NCBI RefSeq assembly: GCF_029906345.1
Contig: NZ_JARYGY010000002.1
Location: 180,050 to 244,049, forward strand
Source of the DNA: Aquimarina mycalae
GTDB lineage: Bacteria > Bacteroidota > Bacteroidia > Flavobacteriales > Flavobacteriaceae
Reading direction: 5' to 3'
Length of the DNA: 64,000 nucleotides
Positions 38,349-48,209 of the stretch are shown in pieces. The notes under the pieces were generated by a model that did no database searches, was not told the origin of the DNA, and saw only the letters and a list, made by a program, of their open reading frames with translations. The translations under genes and the position numbers were made by a program. Positions within the stretch are counted from its first letter, which is position 1. Each line of letters opens with the position of its first letter.

Positions 38349-39701
38349 TTATCCTATTTCTTTTAACATTAAATCTAGTCCTTCTCTAATGATCTGCTGA
38401 TGTGGTTGCTTAGAAACACATATAAACTCAGTCAGTGCAAAATCCTCTGGAGCTACTTCATACATTCCTAATTGTTCCATGGCGTCAAGATCATTAACTG
38501 CACAGGCTTTTAGGATTTGTAATGGATAAATATCTAAAGGAAAAACCTCTTCATAATTACCAGTAACTACAAATGCTCTATGTTCACCATTAGTATTTGT
38601 ATTTAGATCATATTTCTTATTCGGAAATAACCAAGAGAAAGTCAATGCTCGAGACGGAGAAATCTTATTAAAAATCGGCTTATTCCATCCAAACAATTCG
38701 TAATCATTCCCTTCTGGTATTACAGTGATATTATTATGATAATATCCTAAATTTCCATCAGGTTTTACATTATCACCAGTAAGCACATTACCACTGATCA
38801 CTCTAATATTATTATCTTTTACTCCAGAATCGTATACCACAGAAGAAACCTCTGCTCCAATTTTGGTTTTAAAATATTTCGGATTCTTAATAGACGATCC
38901 TGCCAAGGCTACAATTCTTTCAGAATTGAATTTTCCAGTTAGCAATAACTCTCCTATAATCACAAGATCTTGTGGAGTAACAACCCAAACAACTTCTCCT
39001 TTATTAATAGGGTCTATTTTTGCTATTTGCACGCCTACATTTCCAGCAGGATGTGGGCCGCTCACATTATGAAGCGTAGTATTATCTAATCCAGAGAAAA
39101 TTGAATTTTCTTTTTTACCAATCGATACGTGAACATCACCTTCTGTCAACTTACTTAATGCTGTTAGCGCAGTCTGAAGCTCTCGTTCTTTACCTGCCAA
39201 CACGTGCTCTAAATCTGCAGCTAACGGAGCTGTCACATAAGCAGATACAAAAATCGCTTTAGGAGCAACATCAGGATTCGCGATCACATCATATGGTCGT
39301 TGCTTAATAAAAGGCCAACAACCAGATGACAATAAGTGAGATTTAATTTCATCTCCGCTCATTCCCTTTACATCCTTTGTTCCAAAGTCTGTAAATTGTT
39401 GTTCTTTATCGGCTAAAATCTTAAATGCTAATATTTTTCTCTTGGCTCCTCGAATAATTTCCACAACCTCTCCACTTACTGGTGAAGGAAAAAGCATTTT
39501 TTCATTAGATTTTGAGTGGAAAAGTGGTTCGCCGGCTTTAACTTCTGTACCTTGCTTAGCAATAACTTTGGGTACGATACCGTGAAAATCGTCAGGCTTA
39601 ATTGCGTAAACATTACTTTTGGTGGCTTCTACAGTAACTTTTTCTGCTTCGCCAACAAGCTTAATGTCCAAGCCCTTTCTGATACGAATGTCTTTTGACA
39701 T
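38349..39701 (-). CDS. nqrA: Na+-NQR subunit A (ubiquinone-binding side)
   Basis: The 450-residue cytoplasmic subunit is the first gene of the operon. It matches NqrA along its length (IRKGLDIKLVGEAE start; PLFHSKSNEKMLFPSPVSGEVVEI; PHPAGNVGVQIAKIDPINKGEVVWVVTPQDLVIIGELLLTGKF; CAVNDLDAMEQLGMYEV). A -7 element lies upstream at 39738-39745. The complex pumps Na+ while oxidising NADH, a usual feature of marine flavobacteria. Confidence 0.97.
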   Translation of the reverse strand: MSKDIRIRKGLDIKLVGEAEKVTVEATKSNVYAIKPDDFHGIVPKVIAKQGTEVKAGEPLFHSKSNEKMLFPSPVSGEVVEIIRGAKRKILAFKILADKEQQFTDFGTKDVKGMSGDEIKSHLLSSGCWPFIKQRPYDVIANPDVAPKAIFVSAYVTAPLAADLEHVLAGKERELQTALTALSKLTEGDVHVSIGKKENSIFSGLDNTTLHNVSGPHPAGNVGVQIAKIDPINKGEVVWVVTPQDLVIIGELLLTGKFNSERIVALAGSSIKNPKYFKTKIGAEVSSVVYDSGVKDNNIRVISGNVLTGDNVKPDGNLGYYHNNITVIPEGNDYELFGWNKPIFNKISPSRALTFSWLFPNKKYDLNTNTNGEHRAFVVTGNYEEVFPLDIYPLQILKACAVNDLDAMEQLGMYEVAPEDFALTEFICVSKQPHQQIIREGLDLMLKEIG

Positions 39702-39737
39702 ATTTGTAGTCTATGTTAATTAACTAAAAAAATCGTG

Positions 39738-39745
39738 CAAATTTA
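39738..39745 (-). promoter_or_regulatory. nqr operon promoter, -7 element TAAATTTG
   Basis: CAAATTTA on + is TAAATTTG on -, a full consensus match. Transcription from about 39733 would give a 5' leader of about 32 bases before nqrA. Confidence 0.6.
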
Positions 39746-39891
39746 CTAATTAAAACACGTAAGTGAAAGCTGGCACTGTTATAAGATTTTATTTATAACG
39801 TTTCTAAATAGTAGTTTTTCCATCTTAAAAAAACCACCAATATCTTTAGGCACACATTTTGTTTATCTTTACGCAGTTAACTATCAAATTA

Positions 39892-41160
39892 ATGTCACAA
39901 AAATTTAAACAATTCCTGTTAATTCTAGGACTATACAGCTGCTCTTTATCATTTATTAATGCTCAGGAAGTGATAGAAGAAGTAAATCCACCTGAATTTA
40001 TTAAAACAATTCAATTGTTTGGTAACGAAGAATTTTCTGGAACACCTATTTTAAAACTCGGTGAACCACTAAGTCTTGGATTTGATGATATTAATGGAGA
40101 TGAGACAGATTATTACTATAAAATTACTCACTATAATTTTGATTGGACTCCTTCTGTTTTATATAAAAACGAATACTTAAATGGATTTGATGACATTAGA
40201 ATTGTTACTTACGAAAATTCATTCAACACCTTACAAATGTACAGCCATTACACTCTTAGGATTCCCAACGAGGATACCAAAGGATTAAAAGTAAGCGGCA
40301 ATTACATGATTGAAATATATGATGACAACGATGAAATTGTGTTTTCCAGAAAGTTCATTGTGTACGAAAGTCTCGCCAATGTAAAAGTGTACACCAAGCG
40401 ATCCAGAGATTTAAAGTTCATTAATAGTAAACAATCCGTGCAGTTCGAGATAAGTTCGCCAAACGAGATTCTTAAAAACCCGAAACGAACTGTAAAAACA
40501 CTAGTCATCCAAAACAATGATATAAAAAATGCTATTACAGATCTTGTGCCTCAATTTACAATTGCTAATAGCCTGGTATACAAGTATGATGTTGAATCTA
40601 GCTTTTGGGCCGGTAATGAATTCCTCTTTTTTGATACTAAAGAAGTAAGAGCATCTACAGCTAATATTAGAAAAATTGAGTTGCAGGACATTTATCATAA
40701 TCATCTATACACTGATATCGTTAGAGGTAATAGAAACTATACGTATTATCCGGATATTAACGGTAGTTTCGTAGTCAGAAATCTAAGAGCTGAAAATAGT
40801 AATACCGAAGCTGATTATGTATGGATGCATTTTTCTTTAGAGTGCTATGAACCGTTGGACAATGGAGAAATTCACCTTTATGGTAACTTCAATAATTATG
40901 TTATTGATGAATCTACAAGGCTAACCTTTGATGCAGAAAATGCAATTTACTACACTAAAAAATTATTCAAACAAGGGTTTAACAACTACAAATATGTCTT
41001 AGTAAGACCAGACGGTACTATAGACCCAGGTTTCATTAGCGGTAATTTTGACGAAACTGAAAATGAATACATGGTAATTCCATACTACAGAGCTCCTGGA
41101 GCACGATATGATCGTGTAATTGGAAAAGGCATAGGAAACTCCAGAAACATTACCAATTAA
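39892..41160 (+). CDS. T9SS Plug protein (DUF5103)
   Basis: The 422-residue exported protein has the signal peptide MSQKFKQFLLILGLYSCSLS...FINAQ; this start is preferred over ATG 39859 because it is followed at once by the signal peptide. The rest matches DUF5103: EFIKTIQLFGNEEFSGTPILKLGEPLSLGFDD, YYYKITHYNFDWTPSVLYKNEYLNGFDDI, YTLRIPNEDTKGLKVSGNYMIEIYDDND and a closing YDRVIGKGIGN. DUF5103 proteins form the periplasmic plug of the SprA translocon in Flavobacterium. The gene is monocistronic, next to the nqr operon but on the opposite strand. Confidence 0.88.
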   Translation: MSQKFKQFLLILGLYSCSLSFINAQEVIEEVNPPEFIKTIQLFGNEEFSGTPILKLGEPLSLGFDDINGDETDYYYKITHYNFDWTPSVLYKNEYLNGFDDIRIVTYENSFNTLQMYSHYTLRIPNEDTKGLKVSGNYMIEIYDDNDEIVFSRKFIVYESLANVKVYTKRSRDLKFINSKQSVQFEISSPNEILKNPKRTVKTLVIQNNDIKNAITDLVPQFTIANSLVYKYDVESSFWAGNEFLFFDTKEVRASTANIRKIELQDIYHNHLYTDIVRGNRNYTYYPDINGSFVVRNLRAENSNTEADYVWMHFSLECYEPLDNGEIHLYGNFNNYVIDESTRLTFDAENAIYYTKKLFKQGFNNYKYVLVRPDGTIDPGFISGNFDETENEYMVIPYYRAPGARYDRVIGKGIGNSRNITN

Positions 41161-41259
41161 AAATTAGTTTAACATAGTACCAACATAGGTTTTTGATTTA
41201 TTTTTTGATTGTAACAAAATACTCTTAATTTCGTCCAGCGCAGAAACTATCAACTAAGA

Positions 41260-42312
41260 ATGAAAGAAAAGGGGAGATTTCTTAAAAAGTATAGAGGAAA
41301 CGAATGCCTTAATTGTGAAGTTCCTTTAGACATTATCGATCGCTATTGTCATAATTGCGGTCAGATTAACACCACTAAAAAACTTTCTTTTAAAGATTTT
41401 TTTAATGAATTTTTCGCTAGTATATTTTCCTACGACTCTAGGTTGAGACACACAATAGTTGGGTTGTTATTCAAACCTGGAATAGTTTCAAAAGATTATG
41501 TAGAAGGAAAAAGAATAAAGTATGCCAATCCTTTTAGGTTTTACTTAAGCGTTTCGATATTGTTTTTTATCATAAGCGGATTATTTATTGACTTTGAAAG
41601 CGTTATTCCACAAAAAAATGATCAAAACAAAGAGTTAATAGAAGTTGACACATCTGATCAAACACCAGACAACAACACTATTACTAATGATTCCCTATCA
41701 AAAATTCAAGACACCGATGAATCCGTTTATTTCAATGAAATTCAATTGGATACCATGGGTACTTTTAAAGCTGTTAAAAATCGCTGGAAAACCTATAAAT
41801 CTTATTACAAGAAAACAGGAGAGCTGTCCGCGAATAAGGCTTTGGATAGTTTGCATCATAATAAAAACGGGTATACAAAATATTTATACAAAAGAAGCAT
41901 TAGGACTAAAAACTTAAATGAAAATCCAATGGAGCTTTTGAAGTTTGTTTTTAATAAGCTACCATTTATCATATTTTTCTTTCTTCCGTTTTTTGCATTA
42001 ACCATTTGGCTATTATACATAAGAAGATCTTTTAATTATATGGAACATCTTGTATTTATTTTCCATACACAAACCATGTTTTTTATATTAATGGGAATTG
42101 CCATTTTGATCGATCAAATTACAAAAAGTGAAGCCGCATCTGGCATCGCTATGTTGGTTTTCTTATTCTATCTATATAAGGCTATGCGTAATTTTTATCA
42201 GCAAAAAAGAGCTAAAACTATTGTTAAATTTCTGTTAGTGAACGTATTATTTTTTATCTTAGCAAGCATAGGTTCTTTCGTTACTATTATAGGATCAATG
42301 TTTATATTTTAA
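41260..42312 (+). CDS. DUF3667 membrane protein with zinc-ribbon
   Basis: The 350-residue protein has an N-terminal CxxC...CxxC ribbon (Cys16, Cys19, Cys30, Cys33, in CLNC...YCHNCGQ). The DUF3667 core is SFKDFFNEFFASIFSYDSRLRHTIVGLLFKPGIVSKDYVEGKRIKYANPFRFYLSVSILFFIISG. A first span at ~88-105, a hydrophilic loop of ~120 residues and three to four C-terminal spans follow. Function is not known. It ends 1 base before apaG, so they are probably one operon. Confidence 0.88.
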   Translation: MKEKGRFLKKYRGNECLNCEVPLDIIDRYCHNCGQINTTKKLSFKDFFNEFFASIFSYDSRLRHTIVGLLFKPGIVSKDYVEGKRIKYANPFRFYLSVSILFFIISGLFIDFESVIPQKNDQNKELIEVDTSDQTPDNNTITNDSLSKIQDTDESVYFNEIQLDTMGTFKAVKNRWKTYKSYYKKTGELSANKALDSLHHNKNGYTKYLYKRSIRTKNLNENPMELLKFVFNKLPFIIFFFLPFFALTIWLLYIRRSFNYMEHLVFIFHTQTMFFILMGIAILIDQITKSEAASGIAMLVFLFYLYKAMRNFYQQKRAKTIVKFLLVNVLFFILASIGSFVTIIGSMFIF

Positions 42313-42313
42313 T

Positions 42314-42700
42314 ATGGTTGAGCAAATAACCAGAGGCATAAAAATTTCGGTGGATACCACCTTTGAAGGTACGTTCTTTAAGAACTATAAGATTCATTTT
42401 GCCTTTGGGTACCGTATCACTATTGAAAACCAGAGCAAAGACTCTGTACAACTCACTTCGCGTTTCTGGGAAATTAAGGATGCCTTGAGTGGAATTGAAA
42501 TTGTAGAAGGAGAAGGTGTTATTGGTAAAAAACCTGTACTAAAGCCAGGAGAATCGCACACTTACAATAGCGGATGCCTATTAAGCGCTCCTTTTGGAGC
42601 CATGAAAGGACACTACAATATGGTTAATTTCACCTCTACTAGAAAATTCAAAGTAATGATTCCGAGTTTTAAACTTAGTGCTCCTTTTGCTCTGAATTAA
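42314..42700 (+). CDS. apaG: ApaG domain protein
   Basis: The 128-residue protein has the ApaG fold: ITRGIKISVDTTFEGTF, FAFGYRITIENQSKDSVQLTSRFWEIKDA, EGEGVIGKKPVLKPGESHTYNSGCLLSAPFGAMKGHY. In other bacteria ApaG is tied to Co2+/Mg2+ resistance and diadenosine-tetraphosphate metabolism; its molecular role is uncertain. The 3' end overlaps the convergent gene at 42675 by 26 bases. Confidence 0.94.
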   Translation: MVEQITRGIKISVDTTFEGTFFKNYKIHFAFGYRITIENQSKDSVQLTSRFWEIKDALSGIEIVEGEGVIGKKPVLKPGESHTYNSGCLLSAPFGAMKGHYNMVNFTSTRKFKVMIPSFKLSAPFALN

Positions 42701-43688
42701 TTCTTTTAACCAAATCAAATCTTATTCTTTTCCCTTCTTGTTCTATATGACAATAACTACAATGAGAGTCGTATACAAACTTATGCTCTTTGCTGTAATC
42801 AAACGGAGATCTTGGTTTAAAAACACCTCTAAAATCTTCATCTCCATACTCAGTATATCTTCTGATTTCAAAAAAACCTTCCTGTAGCGCAACCTCTTTA
42901 ATTGTAAAGTAAGCACTACTACCTATTCCATCAAGAAAATGAGCTTCTTTTAAATACTCCGGCAACACAGCATCTTTTTTCTCTAAAGAAGGAATTTTTT
43001 TATCAAAATAGTTGGTTAAATTCTCTTTAAATACAGAATTTGGATATTCTATCAAAACTCCTTTTTCTACTTGATATATTTTATTTCTCATAGACCCTTT
43101 TTCTACATTACCTAAAGGACTAGGAGTAAATAACTTATTTCGTAACAAGGGTGTTCTTATTCTAGAAACATCAGTACTTGCCAAAATAGTATCGGTTACT
43201 ATCCTCGAGCAATTACTACCTTCTTTCCTAAAAGTTGAATAAGGAATACTCCCTTTACGCTGAGTTTCTAAAACATATGCCTTAGCTTGATCATAAAAAA
43301 TATAATCACAAACAGAAGCCACCAATCTTCCGCTACCATGTGTTTTCTCTGGATGCGCTTCTAACCACAATAAAAATTCTGCAATATTATCTAATTTCCC
43401 ATCGACTGTAAAAGTAGCCTTAAACGGTATTTCAAGCTCTATATCAGTAACAGCACTTCGTACTCTTCCTTTGCCATTAGGCGTAATATATCTCCCAAAA
43501 TCGTAATACTCAGCAGCACCTGTTTCATTTTCGATCAGTACAAAAGCTGCATGACCCGCTTTGATAATTCCATTTTTACCTAATCCAAAGAATTGTAATA
43601 CACCAGTAGATTTTTTTTCTTCATCAGAAAATCGAACAAAAGTATCTGGAAAAGCTAGGGAAATTATTTTGCCCGTGTAATTCATCAC
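42675..43688 (-). CDS. DUF6695-like protein, possible papain/NlpC-fold hydrolase
   Basis: The 337-residue cytoplasmic protein (no signal) contains KAGHAAFVLIENETGAAEYYDFGRY and, further on, GSNCSRIVTDTIL. A His followed later by a Cys in these contexts is the order seen in circularly permuted papain-like (Lnb/DUF4105-like) domains, so hydrolase activity is possible. I think it corresponds to DUF6695 of flavobacteria but cannot confirm. The C-terminal part (FDYSKEHKFVYDSHCSYCHIEQEGKRIRFDLVKR) has a CxxCH-like stretch (HCSYCH) whose meaning is unclear. Its 3' end overlaps apaG on the other strand. Confidence 0.7.
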   Translation of the reverse strand: MMNYTGKIISLAFPDTFVRFSDEEKKSTGVLQFFGLGKNGIIKAGHAAFVLIENETGAAEYYDFGRYITPNGKGRVRSAVTDIELEIPFKATFTVDGKLDNIAEFLLWLEAHPEKTHGSGRLVASVCDYIFYDQAKAYVLETQRKGSIPYSTFRKEGSNCSRIVTDTILASTDVSRIRTPLLRNKLFTPSPLGNVEKGSMRNKIYQVEKGVLIEYPNSVFKENLTNYFDKKIPSLEKKDAVLPEYLKEAHFLDGIGSSAYFTIKEVALQEGFFEIRRYTEYGDEDFRGVFKPRSPFDYSKEHKFVYDSHCSYCHIEQEGKRIRFDLVKRINSEQKEH

Positions 43689-43750
43689 ACGACTAAAATT
43701 TTAATTAGTAATTTATTTTAAGAAAAATCCAAACTAACAATGTTGTTTGT

Positions 43751-44467
43751 CTATACTGTTATCGCTTCAAAAGCAACAACATTCACCTCTTTATTCTGAA
43801 GATCTTCATAGCGCATCGTAAGTTCATCCTCATTTTTAACGATTTGAGTAATACTTCTTGTTTTCAAGAATCCTCTATCAATTTGCAGATCAACATCCTT
43901 ATCTCCAATTCCATAATTTTTATGAAAGTCTAACAAAGAATCTACAGTTAACATATTGTTTTGTTCAAATGCATCAAACCAATCTTCTCTTGTATTTTTC
44001 ATCTCTTTAGTATATAATGTAGAAGATGACCAAATATGAGTTTCTTTAGGCAAAGCTCTGAAATATTTTTCTTTACCATCCCAAACCAATTCAAAAAACT
44101 CCAAATCCGATTGCCAATTTGCAGCTACTATAGTAAAAGGCTCAATACCTTTATAATTATATTCAGAGATTGCTTTTTGCAAATCATCAGCCTCCAACAA
44201 ATCTTTTACTACCACTCCTCTACTTTGTCTATATGACGCATGTCTCTCATGAATTTCGAATGCACCATTAAGTAAACAAATCATAGTGTTTTTATCACTA
44301 AGTCCTATCCATGTTCCTCCAGCTACCGCGTCTTTAGGGAATAACATTCTGGTATCCCCAATCTGATAAAATTCAGGAAGTAAAGTTTTTCGATTAATAG
44401 CCTCATCACGATTAGAGGTTAATATAAAGTTATTTTCCTGCGTGGGGATCAAAGTTACTGTACACAT
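43751..44467 (-). CDS. NRDE-family protein (TANGO2-like)
   Basis: The start at 44467 gives the family's N-terminus MCTVTLIPTQENNFILTSNRDEAINRK, with Cys2 and the NRDE motif; the longer frame adds 17 unlikely residues. The 238-residue protein continues AVAGGTWIGLSDKNTMICLLNGAFEIHERHASYRQSRGVV as in NRDE/TANGO2 proteins. The N-terminal Cys, exposed by Met removal, and the Ntn-hydrolase-like fold make hydrolase activity possible, but activity is not established in bacteria. TANGO2 relatives are linked to heme handling in eukaryotes. Confidence 0.9.
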   Translation of the reverse strand: MCTVTLIPTQENNFILTSNRDEAINRKTLLPEFYQIGDTRMLFPKDAVAGGTWIGLSDKNTMICLLNGAFEIHERHASYRQSRGVVVKDLLEADDLQKAISEYNYKGIEPFTIVAANWQSDLEFFELVWDGKEKYFRALPKETHIWSSSTLYTKEMKNTREDWFDAFEQNNMLTVDSLLDFHKNYGIGDKDVDLQIDRGFLKTRSITQIVKNEDELTMRYEDLQNKEVNVVAFEAITV

Positions 44468-44567
44468 AGATTTCTGGGTCGCGTAAATATCGCACAACTT
44501 ACAAAAAAAAATACACACTATAGATGTTTATAAAAGGTTAAAATGAATATTACCCTTCATAATTTTC

Positions 44568-44575
44568 TATCTTTG
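44568..44575 (+). promoter_or_regulatory. pruA promoter, -7 element TATCTTTG
   Basis: A full TAnnTTTG match 52 bases upstream of the pruA ATG. I cannot place a -33 box with confidence. Confidence 0.6.
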
Positions 44576-44627
44576 TCGCTTTAAATATATGAACGCATCT
44601 TACTAATTTAAACTAATATACTAAATC

Positions 44628-46256
44628 ATGGGAAAAGGTTTTTTTCAAGTTCCTACAGCGATAAACGAGCCTGTAAAGTCATATGCTCCAGGCACTCCAG
44701 AAAGAGAGGAAGTTTTGGCAACGTATAAATCAATGTATAACACATCCATTGATGTTCCATTATATATTAATGGAGAAGAAATAAGAACTGGTGATACAGG
44801 AACTATGTCTCCTCCTCACGATCACAAGCATTCTTTAGGTACTTATCACAAAGCTGAGAAACAACATATTCAAAAAGCAATAGATACTGCGATAGAAGCT
44901 CGTAAAAAATGGGCAGATTTAGCTTGGGAGCAACGTGCTGCTATTTTCTTAAGAGCTGCAGAATTAATTGCAGGACCTTATAGAGCAAAAATTAATGCCG
45001 CTACAATGTTAGCGCAATCCAAAAATATTTTTCAAGCAGAAATAGATGCAGCATGTGAGTTTATAGATTTCTTACGTTTTAATGTAGAATTTATGACTCA
45101 GATTTATGAAGATCAACCAGATTCTACTTCTGGAGCTTGGAATCGATTAGAGTACAGACCGCTAGAGGGTTTTGTTTATGCAATCACTCCTTTTAACTTT
45201 ACCGCAATTGCAGGAAATTTACCAGCAAGTGCTGCATTAATGGGAAATACAGTAGTCTGGAAGCCTAGTGACAGTCAAATTTATTCTGCTAAAGTGATAG
45301 TAGATATTTTTAAAGAAGCTGGTGTTCCTGATGGAGTTATCAATGTGGTATACGGAGATCCTGTGATGATTACAGATACTGTACTTGCAAGTCCTGATTT
45401 TGCTGGTATCCACTTTACTGGTAGCACCCACGTATTTAAAGATATTTGGGCCAAAATCGGAACCAACATTCACAACTATAAAACGTATCCTAGAATTGTT
45501 GGAGAAACAGGAGGAAAAGATTTCATTATTGCACATCCAAGCGCAAATGCCAAGCAAGTAGCTACAGGAATTTCTCGTGGAGCATTCGAATTTCAGGGAC
45601 AAAAATGTAGCGCAGCATCCAGAGCATATATTCCAAAAAGTTTATGGGCTGATGTAGAAAAGTTCTTAAAAGCAGATATCAAATCCTTTAAAATGGGATC
45701 TCCTGAAGATATGGGGAATTTCATTACAGCAGTGATCCACGAAGGCTCTTTTGACAAGCTTGCAAAGTTTATTGATCAGGCCAAAGAAGATCAGGGAGCA
45801 ACCATTATTGCAGGTGGTGGATACGACAAATCCAAAGGATATTTTATCGAACCAACAGTAATCCTTGCAGAAGACCCTAAATACACTACAATGTGTACAG
45901 AGCTTTTTGGCCCAGTTATTACAATTTACGTATACGATGATGCCAAATGGGAAGAAACTTTAGCTTTGGTTGATAGCACTAGTGAATACGCCCTTACAGG
46001 AGCCATTTTCTCTACAGACAGATATGCTGCAGCAGAAGCTACCAAAGCATTAGAAAATGCCGCAGGTAATTTCTATATCAATGACAAACCAACAGGTGCC
46101 GTTGTTGGTCAACAACCATTTGGTGGAGCCAGAGCTTCTGGTACGAATGATAAAGCAGGATCATACCTTAACTTATTACGTTGGGTATCTCCTCGCACAA
46201 TCAAAGAAACTTTTGTTACACCAGCAGATTATAGATATCCTTTCTTAGGAGAATAG
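44628..46256 (+). CDS. pruA: L-glutamate gamma-semialdehyde (1-pyrroline-5-carboxylate) dehydrogenase
   Basis: The 542-residue enzyme performs the second step of proline degradation, oxidising glutamate semialdehyde to glutamate with NAD+. The catalytic residues are Cys327 (FQGQKCSAASRAY) and Glu293 (VGETGGKDF). The Rossmann glycines are in FTGST. The C-terminus ends with the family's GGARASGTNDKAG...RTIKETFV. Length matches stand-alone bacterial P5C dehydrogenases. No proline dehydrogenase gene is adjacent. A strong terminator follows. Confidence 0.95.
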   Translation: MGKGFFQVPTAINEPVKSYAPGTPEREEVLATYKSMYNTSIDVPLYINGEEIRTGDTGTMSPPHDHKHSLGTYHKAEKQHIQKAIDTAIEARKKWADLAWEQRAAIFLRAAELIAGPYRAKINAATMLAQSKNIFQAEIDAACEFIDFLRFNVEFMTQIYEDQPDSTSGAWNRLEYRPLEGFVYAITPFNFTAIAGNLPASAALMGNTVVWKPSDSQIYSAKVIVDIFKEAGVPDGVINVVYGDPVMITDTVLASPDFAGIHFTGSTHVFKDIWAKIGTNIHNYKTYPRIVGETGGKDFIIAHPSANAKQVATGISRGAFEFQGQKCSAASRAYIPKSLWADVEKFLKADIKSFKMGSPEDMGNFITAVIHEGSFDKLAKFIDQAKEDQGATIIAGGGYDKSKGYFIEPTVILAEDPKYTTMCTELFGPVITIYVYDDAKWEETLALVDSTSEYALTGAIFSTDRYAAAEATKALENAAGNFYINDKPTGAVVGQQPFGGARASGTNDKAGSYLNLLRWVSPRTIKETFVTPADYRYPFLGE

Positions 46257-46273
46257 TTTTTATAAGACCTATT

Positions 46274-46302
46274 AAAAAAAGCGCCAATTGGCGCTTTTTT
46301 TT
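46274..46302 (+). terminator. pruA terminator
   Basis: Self-complementary AAGCGCCAATTGGCGCTT centred at about 46288, flanked by A7 and T8. Confidence 0.85.
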
Positions 46303-46362
46303 GTTTGATTTGAAAAATAAAAACAACTAAATTCACAGTAAAATATATACGAACACAAAAAC

Positions 46363-47472
46363 ATGAAAAAAATCTTACTTGTAGGAGGAGGAATAGCTGG
46401 ACTTACCATGTTACGTCTTCTACAAAACAAGGGACATCATATACGACTCATCGAAAAACAGCCAGAATGGCAAATCTCTGGAACAGGTTTATATATGCCA
46501 TCTAACGGTGTTGTAGCTTTGGAGAAAATAGGTCTTGGTGATGTGGTAAGACAAAAAGGATTTATAGTTAGCACTCGTCATATTATGAATGCCAAAGGAA
46601 ATATGATATTGGATCTGGATCTAGAAAAAATATGGAACCGAGAAAAACCATGTCTAGGCATCAATAGAAAAACACTACACGATATCCTTCTGAAAGGTAT
46701 AGATCATACAAATATCACTTTAGGGCTTACCATAGATAAACTAAAGGCAAATCATGACAATGTGGATGTGACTTTTTCTGATGGAAAAACTGACACCTAT
46801 GATATTGTTATCGGTGCAGATGGATTACATTCTAACACCAGAACACTTACTTTAGGAAATATTCCGTTAAGAAAAGTAACTGCGCAAATATGTCGTTTTA
46901 TTATTAAAAGACCTCAACATATCAATTCGTGGTCGTTGTACATAGATACTATTGGACAATTTCTAATCATCCCGATGAATGATACAGAAGCATATTGCTA
47001 TGTCAATAGAAAAACTAAAGGTTTTAAAACATTCGACAAAAAAGAATATATGAAACCTTTCGAAAAATTCGCTGCTCCCGTTTCTACTATTCTACAAGAT
47101 TGGAATTCAGAAACTTCACATTGGGATGATCTCGAGGAACTATCTCCTTTATCCATAATGGGAAAAGATCGTATTGTTCTAATTGGTGATGCAGGACATG
47201 GAATGCCTCCTTTTATGGCACAAGGTGGCGCATTGGCACTAGAAGATGCTGTAGTACTATCTACATTGCTAGAAAATAAAGATTGGAGTACGATCGCCAC
47301 TAGCTTTACTAAGCATAGAACCGATAGAATTAACTGGACCAGAACTCGAAACAGAAAACGAGAAAAACTTTCTAAGCTCCCATTTTGGATAGCTAAACTT
47401 GGACTAAAAAAAGTAGGAGAAAAAAACTGGACAGAAGATTACAGACCTCTTGCTGAATCTCCAAACTGGTGA
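46363..47472 (+). CDS. FAD-dependent aromatic-type monooxygenase (UbiH/TetX-like)
   Basis: The 369-residue flavoprotein has the GxGxxG nucleotide site (ILLVGGGIAGLTMLRLL), the DG motif (IVIGADGLHSNTR) and the GD motif (VLIGDAGHGMPPFMAQGGALALEDAV), so it is a group A flavin monooxygenase. Such enzymes hydroxylate aromatics or modify antibiotics; the substrate cannot be told here. Met/Ser-rich segments around IDTIGQF may line the active site. It is followed after 29 bases by a GNAT gene, probably co-transcribed. Confidence 0.9.
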   Translation: MKKILLVGGGIAGLTMLRLLQNKGHHIRLIEKQPEWQISGTGLYMPSNGVVALEKIGLGDVVRQKGFIVSTRHIMNAKGNMILDLDLEKIWNREKPCLGINRKTLHDILLKGIDHTNITLGLTIDKLKANHDNVDVTFSDGKTDTYDIVIGADGLHSNTRTLTLGNIPLRKVTAQICRFIIKRPQHINSWSLYIDTIGQFLIIPMNDTEAYCYVNRKTKGFKTFDKKEYMKPFEKFAAPVSTILQDWNSETSHWDDLEELSPLSIMGKDRIVLIGDAGHGMPPFMAQGGALALEDAVVLSTLLENKDWSTIATSFTKHRTDRINWTRTRNRKREKLSKLPFWIAKLGLKKVGEKNWTEDYRPLAESPNW

Positions 47473-47501
47473 TTTGAAATTAACGATAAAAACTCAAAAC
47501 A

Positions 47502-47972
47502 ATGATCATACGTGCTGCAACAATTGAAGACCTGCCAATTCTACTTGATTTTGAACAAAAAATCATAGAAGCAGAAAGGCCAATGGATCCAACGCTAAAA
47601 ACCAATGAGAAAATCAGTTATTACGATCTTGGAGAATATATTAAAGCAGACCATACAGAAGTCGTGGTTGCAGAGGTAAATCAAGAAATTGTGGGTAGTG
47701 GTTATGGTCAGATTAGAGATCGAAAAGAATATTTTACACAAGAAAAGTTAGGATATATTGGTTTTATGTATGTAAAAGAAACCCATAGAGGACAAGGAGT
47801 CAGTCAGCAAATCATTCAATATTTATCCGACTGGTTTAGCACTAGAAATATAGAAGAAATTCAACTTGATGTCTATGATCAAAACCCAAGAGCAATTAGA
47901 GCCTATGAAAAAGCAGGTTTTGAAAAATACCTGATTCGAATGCGAATAAATGTAAAAGATACACCGCAATAA
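47502..47972 (+). CDS. GNAT-family N-acetyltransferase
   Basis: The 156-residue protein has the acetyl-CoA motif YIGFMYVKETHRGQGVSQQIIQYL and the C-terminal AIRAYEKAGFEKYLIRM of GNAT enzymes. The substrate (small molecule, peptide or antibiotic) is unknown. Translationally adjacent to the monooxygenase. Confidence 0.9.
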   Translation: MIIRAATIEDLPILLDFEQKIIEAERPMDPTLKTNEKISYYDLGEYIKADHTEVVVAEVNQEIVGSGYGQIRDRKEYFTQEKLGYIGFMYVKETHRGQGVSQQIIQYLSDWFSTRNIEEIQLDVYDQNPRAIRAYEKAGFEKYLIRMRINVKDTPQ

Positions 47973-48209
47973 ACAGGCTAAAAACGTTCAACTTTCTTTG
48001 TCTTATTTTGGATTCCGTCTACTATTGATGATAAGAAACACCATCCTTATTATCCGTTCTCATACTGAGCAAATCGAATTGTTGTCGAAATGCAGTAAAA
48101 AACATTTTGCTGATGCATAGAAATACTCAGCGTATAGTAAAAACAATTACAAACACTATCTTTAAGCAAACATATACACTTGTACTTGAAATTCTAATCT
48201 CATCACCAT

